Source: Polynucleobacter sp. AP-Melu-500A-A1 (lineage in GTDB: Bacteria > Pseudomonadota > Gammaproteobacteria > Burkholderiales > Burkholderiaceae). Taken from it: a stretch of 64,000 nucleotides of DNA. The stretch covers positions 124,001-188,000 of the forward strand of contig NZ_JACVOZ010000003.1 in NCBI RefSeq assembly GCF_018882125.1. Direction: 5' to 3'. The notes beneath the pieces are model-generated. The model saw only the letters and a list, made by a program, of their open reading frames with translations, was not told the DNA's origin and searched no databases. This document shows, piece after piece, positions 59,605 to 64,000 of this stretch (position 1 is the stretch's first letter; each line of letters starts with the position of its first letter). The translations under genes were made by a program, and so were the position numbers.

Positions 59605-60168
59605 ATGAGAAAAAAATACTACATTATTGGCTTACTTGTTTTTTGTTGCTCACAAAATTGGGCTATGGCTCAAACAGAACAAAAGACATTAGCTCCCATT
59701 AAAACTATTGCTTCATTGGATGTTGCTCGTTATCAGGGTACTTGGTATGAGATAGCGAAGTTTCCGAATTGGTTTCAAAGAAAATGTATTGCTGATACCA
59801 ATGCCACCTACAAGATCAAAGAAGATGGCAATGTCAGCGTCACCAATCGCTGCACATTTGAAAACAATGAAAAAGGGGAGGCCCTGGGGACAGCAAGGCA
59901 AATTGGTGACTCCACCTCACCTAAGCTAGAGGTTCGTTTTGCACCAGCTTGGCTCGGATTCCTGCCTTTGGTCTGGGGAGACTACTGGGTAATTGATATT
60001 GACCCAGAATACCAACTGGCAGCTGTGAGCGATCCTAGAAGAGAATATCTCTGGATACTCTCACGCACCAAGTCAGTTGATCAAAATCGTTACCAAGCGC
60101 TTTTAGGCCGCCTAGTAAACGACAATGGCTTTAGCTTAGAAAAACTAAGCCTCACACCACAAAATTAA
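59605..60168 (+). CDS. blc: Lipocalin (Blc-like)
   Basis: This 187-residue protein has a signal peptide (YYIIGLLVFCCSQNWAMAQT), then the bacterial lipocalin motifs: YQGTWYEIAKFPNWFQRKC with the GxW signature, VTNRCTFENNEKGEALGTAR, WGDYWVIDID and YLWILSRT. There is no clear lipobox, unlike E. coli Blc, so it may be soluble in the periplasm. Lipocalins bind fatty acids, lysolipids or pigments in a beta-barrel. Next to bacteriochlorophyll genes a lipid-repair or pigment-binding task is conceivable. Confidence 0.88.
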   Translation: MRKKYYIIGLLVFCCSQNWAMAQTEQKTLAPIKTIASLDVARYQGTWYEIAKFPNWFQRKCIADTNATYKIKEDGNVSVTNRCTFENNEKGEALGTARQIGDSTSPKLEVRFAPAWLGFLPLVWGDYWVIDIDPEYQLAAVSDPRREYLWILSRTKSVDQNRYQALLGRLVNDNGFSLEKLSLTPQN

Positions 60169-60287
60169 ACTGAGAATAAGAATTTAATAAAGGTAATACC
60201 GATAATCAACCCAGAAAAGGCTACGATCCCTAATAAATACATTTTTCCAGTTTTATTTCTTAAGCTTGTTGCGCTGTTATCTCTCAT
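60165..60287 (-). CDS. 40-residue membrane protein
   Basis: ATG at 60287 follows GGGAAGTGG. The 40 residues have a polar N-terminus (MRDNSATSLRNKTGK) and one membrane helix (MYLLGIVAFSGLIIGITFIKFLF). The last 3 bp overlap the end of the converging lipocalin gene. It lies downstream of bchP, 74 bp away and on the same strand, so it could be the last gene of the bchG-bchP transcript. No family recognised; its size keeps confidence low. Confidence 0.45.
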   Translation of the reverse strand: MRDNSATSLRNKTGKMYLLGIVAFSGLIIGITFIKFLFSV

Positions 60288-60361
60288 GATTCCACTTCCC
60301 TTCAGTAGTTAAAGCTGATTAAAAACTGCTGACAAATTACTGCTTCTAATACTTCTACTTT

Positions 60362-61564
60362 TTATACCTTCGCAAAACCTAATAAATGGGCGGTATCTTT
60401 TAAGAAAATCTTAAAGTGCGCCATAGGGTCACGGCGAACGAGTTTCTTATTCATATACGATTCAAAGGTTAAGCGCTGAACATCTTTATCTTCACACATC
60501 TTGACAAAGCGCTCACGTCGTTTATCGTTGTTGTACCAAAAACGCTGCATGATTCCGAGTACCAAAAATACGGTGCCGTGTTCTTTCATAAAGCGTTTAC
60601 GGGCCTTTGCCAAGACCTTGCCGTTGCCAGTCACAAGTAGCTCTTCCACCGCTTCTGCAGCTACTCTGCCACCATACATGCCGTAATAAATTCCTTCGCC
60701 GGAAGCCGGAGCTACCACTCCAGCAGCATCGCCAGCCAAAACAACGTCTCTGCCGTTATCCCACTTCTTCAATGGCTTCATTGGCAGCGGTGCGCCTTCA
60801 TGCCTCAGCATTTCAGCATTCTCTAGGCCAGTTTGTTTTTTGAGAGCACTAACTGCACCTCTCAAAGAAAAGCCTTTATCAGCTGTACCTGTACCGATAC
60901 TCATGGTTGTGCCATGAGGAAAAATCCAGCCATAAAAGTCTGGAGATAATGCGCCCTGATAAAAAACATCACAGCGTGAACCATCAAAGCCGGCCGGTGG
61001 GTTTTCAGGGACTTTGACGATCTCGTGATAGGCAAAGACATATTCCACATCTTTAGCACCTGGAATAGCCTGGCGCCCAACACCAGATTTAGCCCCATCG
61101 GCACCAATCACTGCCCTCGCACGAACGGACACAGTTTCGTCAGGCGCACCATGCTTGCCACGCACAACATAGTGAATAACGGAGACTCCATCTTGATCCC
61201 TAGTGAGTTTTTCAAAGATGCCAGTTCTTCTTTCAGCACCATCATTAGCGGCACGGACGCGCAAAAATTCATCAAACTTATCGCGATCAACCATCCCTAC
61301 AAAGCCGCCCTCGATATGCATATCTACCGCCTTATCTGACGGCGCAATCATTCTGGCGCAATTGGCTTTGGCTACTAAGAGCTCATCAGGTATTTCAAAA
61401 TCCTTGATTAGGCGTGGAGGTATGGCACCACCGCAGGGCTTAATTCGGCCCATACGATCCAACAAGAGTACTTTTCGACCTTTCTTTGCAAGATCACTTG
61501 CAGCTGTAGCTCCAGTTGGTCCACCGCCAACAACAACGACATCAAAAGTTTCTAGGGCACTCAT
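60362..61564 (-). CDS. bchP: Geranylgeranyl diphosphate/bacteriochlorophyll reductase
   Basis: The ATG at 61564 has TGGAG six bases upstream and gives 400 residues starting MSALETFDVVVVGGGPTGATAA, the FAD-binding GxGxxG. Further marks are CGGAIPPRLIKDFEIP, VIGADGAKSGVGRQ, FPHGTTMSIGTGT, LAGDAAGVVAPASGEGIYYGMYGG and a final membrane-attached region. BchP reduces three double bonds of geranylgeranyl-bacteriochlorophyll to the phytyl form. It is last in the puhE-like, bchG, PucC-like, bchP run. Confidence 0.95.
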   Translation of the reverse strand: MSALETFDVVVVGGGPTGATAASDLAKKGRKVLLLDRMGRIKPCGGAIPPRLIKDFEIPDELLVAKANCARMIAPSDKAVDMHIEGGFVGMVDRDKFDEFLRVRAANDGAERRTGIFEKLTRDQDGVSVIHYVVRGKHGAPDETVSVRARAVIGADGAKSGVGRQAIPGAKDVEYVFAYHEIVKVPENPPAGFDGSRCDVFYQGALSPDFYGWIFPHGTTMSIGTGTADKGFSLRGAVSALKKQTGLENAEMLRHEGAPLPMKPLKKWDNGRDVVLAGDAAGVVAPASGEGIYYGMYGGRVAAEAVEELLVTGNGKVLAKARKRFMKEHGTVFLVLGIMQRFWYNNDKRRERFVKMCEDKDVQRLTFESYMNKKLVRRDPMAHFKIFLKDTAHLLGFAKV

Positions 61565-61601
61565 TTTCATCTCCATCATATTCAGTTAATTGATTGATTT
61601 G

Positions 61602-62954
61602 CTATACACCCACTAAATGACTCGACATATTGTTTGTTTGTTTTTGCGAACGAGTCTGGTAAGACAGGTACGCAGCCACAACAAATAAAACACCTTCTAA
61701 GAAAAAGACAAAAGCATAGGCAGAAGCTGGATCACCCAAAATAATCCTCGCGATATCGCTTAAACCTGTTCCAATAATTCCACCCAAACCAAAGGCCATC
61801 GCTTGCGATGCTCCCCAAATCCCCATTCGGACTCCCTCTCGCCGTGCACTACCGACGCTGGCAAATTGCATCATCGATCCGATAGCAGCGATGGAAAATG
61901 CGCCATTAAATATGCCCAATAAGAAAACGGCTACCTTAAAGAAAATGACATTTGCAATGGGGCCAGATAAAACAAGGCCAAGCATTGCCAGGGCTGAAGC
62001 TAGACAGCCGCCTATAGTCCAATTGCTAAGTGACGTTAGGGTCTGGGATTTAGCCTTACTGGTCACAAAAGCTAAAACTAACATGCCGACTAATACACCA
62101 CCGTTTTGCAAACCGGACAAAGTAGTTGTTTCAGCAGGAGTGAAACCAAATGCAACTGCAGCAAAAGGTTCTAAGATCAAATCTTGAGAGCTATAAGCCA
62201 ACATGGACACAAAAACAAACCAGGTAAACGAACGTACCCTACTTTCTTTCCAGACCTCAGCAAAGGCTTCACGAAAAGTAACATTGCTTGGAGTTTCTAA
62301 CTCAACTTCATCCACGTTGGGCGTCAACATCCTAGTTTTGGCAACAGGCGATTCCATTCCCCAGATTGCCAAGAATGTCACCACGACTGCAATTACAGAT
62401 ACCGTAGATGAAACCATTAAAAGACGTTCAAATGAAAATGGTGTGAGAAATTTTCCACTAACGCTTGCCGTAAAAGCAAACCCAAAAATCATCATCAACC
62501 AAACACAAGTCGCTGCTGCTGCCTTCTTTTTAGGCTCTACTCGTTTTGCTAGAAGCACGAGTAATGCTGTGCCGCTAGAGCTAACACCAATGCCAATCAT
62601 TAAAAAGGCAACGGTTGCCAGTGCAATACCTAGGCCAAGGGAGCTACTTAAAAGAACTGTAGAAGCGGCAGCCAATACACCCCCGCTTGCTAATACCAAA
62701 ATTCCCCCACGAATCCATGGGCTTGCTCTGCGAGTTTGATCGGAACCAAAACCCATTCGTGGGCGTATTAGCTGAATAAAATAATGAAGTGCCACCAATG
62801 CCCCAGGTAAGATTGCTGGCAAAGCTAACTCAACCACCATCACACGATTTAAGAGCGAGGTAGTCAGCACCACGATCGAGCCCAAAGATGCCTGGACTAA
62901 ACCTAGCCGAGCGATTTGAGGCCAAGTGAGGTAAGTAGTATTGGAAGCGCTCAT
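61602..62954 (-). CDS. Second PucC/Bch2-family MFS protein between bchG and bchP
   Basis: A 450-residue protein with twelve expected helices and the BCD-family pattern: IARLGLVQASLGSIVVLTTSLLNRVMVVELALPAILPGALVALHY, RPRMGFGSDQTRRASPWIRGG and SIAAIGSMMQFASVGSARREGVRMGIWGASQAMAFGLGG. Position between bchG and bchP equals that of the Rhodobacter bch2 (orf428) gene. It probably moves or delivers bacteriochlorophyll to antenna or reaction-centre assembly. It differs considerably from PucC at 54773. Confidence 0.9.
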   Translation of the reverse strand: MSASNTTYLTWPQIARLGLVQASLGSIVVLTTSLLNRVMVVELALPAILPGALVALHYFIQLIRPRMGFGSDQTRRASPWIRGGILVLASGGVLAAASTVLLSSSLGLGIALATVAFLMIGIGVSSSGTALLVLLAKRVEPKKKAAAATCVWLMMIFGFAFTASVSGKFLTPFSFERLLMVSSTVSVIAVVVTFLAIWGMESPVAKTRMLTPNVDEVELETPSNVTFREAFAEVWKESRVRSFTWFVFVSMLAYSSQDLILEPFAAVAFGFTPAETTTLSGLQNGGVLVGMLVLAFVTSKAKSQTLTSLSNWTIGGCLASALAMLGLVLSGPIANVIFFKVAVFLLGIFNGAFSIAAIGSMMQFASVGSARREGVRMGIWGASQAMAFGLGGIIGTGLSDIARIILGDPASAYAFVFFLEGVLFVVAAYLSYQTRSQKQTNNMSSHLVGV

Positions 62955-62965
62955 AGACAGATTAT

Positions 62966-63889
62966 TTAATTTACCGAGAAACGTCCTGCTACTGCAAACG
63001 CACTAACCATCATCCCAGCGACAAACAATGGCACTCCAAAACCACTGAGAAATAATGCACGCTTGACCGGGTCAAGCAAGAAGTGACGCATCATCACGAT
63101 TTGCCCTGCTATCAGCAACGCAATAACGCCAGCCTGCCAATAAGCACCCCATATTAATAAGAGACCAAAAACGCCAAACTGAGGCGCTAACATCATCAAG
63201 CACGCATTCTGGGCTGCGCCTGCGATACCGAGTTGAACTGGCAAAGAGAGTACGCCCATTTGACGATCACCTTCAATTGCTTTGAAATCATTTAAGGTCA
63301 TAATGCCGTGCGCACCTATGCTATACAAAATAGCAAGCAGGATGGATGGAGTGGACGGCAGTAGGTCTCCCATCATTACGGCAGAGCCTGTAAACCAAGC
63401 CAATCCTTCATATGAAATTCCGCATGCGGCATTACCGTACCAACCATTTTGCTTAAAGCGAAGAGGCGGCATGCTGTATAGCCAAGCCAGCAATAATCCC
63501 AGTAAAGTCGCTGCGAATGCCCACGGACTTATCAACCATCCTAGTAAAAGTGATAGACCAGTCCAAATAAAAGCAACATAAAGACCCCAAGTTCCAGGCA
63601 TGCGTCCAGAAGGAATCGGACGTTGCGGCTCATTAATTGCATCAACCTCGCGATCAAACCAATCGTTGACTGCTTGACTAGCAGCACATACCATCGGGCC
63701 AGCAAGAATGACACCAGCGATTAATACGTGCCAACGTCCTTCGAAGGAAACACCAGTAGCAATGACACCGCAGGCAAAAGCCCACATTGGAGGAAACCAA
63801 GTAATAGGCTTCAGTAATTCAAGAATAGCGGATGGCGCTGGGAAGCGGCGCACTGTCAGTGTATTTATGATCGCATTCCCCACTTCCAA
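62966..63889 (-). CDS. bchG: Bacteriochlorophyll synthase
   Basis: This UbiA-type prenyltransferase of about 307 residues has PSAILELLKPITWFPPMWAFACG at the start, the first Asp-rich motif NDWFDREVDAINEPQRPIPSGR, and later LAWLYSMPPLRFKQNGWYGN and the second Asp motif region TLNDFKAIEGDRQMG. It attaches geranylgeranyl or phytyl diphosphate to bacteriochlorophyllide a at the membrane. No ATG fits the start: TTG 63889, GTG 63883 and GTG 63853 are candidates. The longest overlaps the upstream gene by 25 bp. Confidence 0.93.
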   Translation of the reverse strand: MEVGNAIINTLTVRRFPAPSAILELLKPITWFPPMWAFACGVIATGVSFEGRWHVLIAGVILAGPMVCAASQAVNDWFDREVDAINEPQRPIPSGRMPGTWGLYVAFIWTGLSLLLGWLISPWAFAATLLGLLLAWLYSMPPLRFKQNGWYGNAACGISYEGLAWFTGSAVMMGDLLPSTPSILLAILYSIGAHGIMTLNDFKAIEGDRQMGVLSLPVQLGIAGAAQNACLMMLAPQFGVFGLLLIWGAYWQAGVIALLIAGQIVMMRHFLLDPVKRALFLSGFGVPLFVAGMMVSAFAVAGRFSVN

Positions 63890-64000
63890 AGGCGCTCGCT
63901 AGAGAAAGGCACCACCATCAAAATATGCTCCAAGACTGCTAATGACAAAATAGCCCCAGTCAATGACATAGAAGCAACCTGAAAGTCACTTGCACTAGGA
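63865..64000 (-). CDS. Probable PuhE-like photosynthetic complex assembly protein, C-terminal end
   Basis: The frame runs from the right edge (63999) to a stop at 63865, giving 44 residues that end LAVLEHILMVVPFSSERLWKWGMRS. The L-E-H-x-x-x-V-x-P-F/L...LW-W pattern resembles the C-terminus of PuhE (DUF3623), which ends with an LEHWFLVLPL-like segment. It is preceded by a hydrophobic helix, SLTGAILSLAVL. The overlap with bchG implies coupled translation. The name is tentative because only the tail is visible. Confidence 0.55.
   Translation of the reverse strand, partial: PSASDFQVASMSLTGAILSLAVLEHILMVVPFSSERLWKWGMRS

Noticed and set aside
62203..62739. 178-codon open frame opposite the PucC-like gene
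   Set aside because: It lies wholly within a well-supported membrane-protein gene on the other strand and its translation has no recognisable features; an antisense shadow.
1..64000. tRNA, rRNA, CRISPR arrays, insertion sequences, prophage
   Set aside because: Gaps between genes are too short for most of these, and I saw no regularly spaced repeats, transposase or integrase proteins, or cloverleaf-like intergenic segments.

Overview
The window looks like a chromosome segment of a freshwater betaproteobacterium close to Polynucleobacter (Burkholderiaceae). Evidence: moderate GC, very short intergenic gaps, protein families with betaproteobacterial flavour (tripartite tricarboxylate binding protein, DUF3305/DUF3306 formate dehydrogenase accessories, QueE with a CX14CX2C motif) and part of a proteobacterial photosynthesis gene cluster. 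The genus is an inference from gene content; no 16S rRNA is present. No stretch over 300 bases lacks a gene; the longest gap is 54078-54323, the light-harvesting promoter region. I saw no tRNA, rRNA, insertion sequence, phage gene or CRISPR array.

Region 1 (1-17.3 kb) is a catabolic island: the tail of a tricarboxylate-type binding protein, 3-hydroxybutyrate dehydrogenase, a three-subunit molybdenum hydroxylase with a CoxG-like protein, a divergent TetR regulator, a VOC protein, an FAD aromatic-ring hydroxylase, a complete branched-chain amino-acid type ABC importer (binding protein, two permeases, two ATPases), two family III CoA-transferases and an acyl-CoA dehydrogenase. It reads as import, hydroxylation and CoA-dependent breakdown of an unknown, possibly N-heteroaromatic, compound. 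Region 2 (17.3-21.2 kb) holds cardiolipin synthase, an EEP-family hydrolase, a Bfd-like protein and a tungstate importer lacking its binding protein.

Region 3 (21.2-31.8 kb) is one long minus-strand block for a Tat-exported, Cys-type, quinone-reducing formate dehydrogenase with its accessory and maturation genes, ending with an Mrp/ApbC iron-sulfur carrier. Region 4 (32-46.4 kb) is housekeeping: copper export, a polyisoprenoid/LPS-type glycosyltransferase operon, rlmJ, a SOUL protein, LD-carboxypeptidase, tadA, queD, queE, two tandem paralogous exported proteins and a DUF455 protein.

Region 5 (46.5-64 kb) is respiration and photosynthesis. Alternative oxidase and type II NADH dehydrogenase sit beside TspO and a HiPIP. 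Then come hemA-dxs (tetrapyrrole and isoprenoid precursors), the pucBA antenna with pucC and several tiny membrane proteins, glutathione peroxidase, bciB, an NnrU protein, a lipocalin, bchP, a second PucC-like transporter, bchG and the tail of a probable puhE. Three TGT-N12-ACA sites (PpsR/CrtJ type) lie upstream of HiPIP/tspO, hemA-dxs and pucBA and suggest one light/oxygen regulon. The antenna alpha subunit carries Phe44-Leu45 where B850 antennae carry Tyr-Trp, predicting a blue-shifted B800-820 (LH3-like) complex. Formate oxidation and light harvesting would both supplement energy in a heterotroph. Reaction-centre genes are outside the window.
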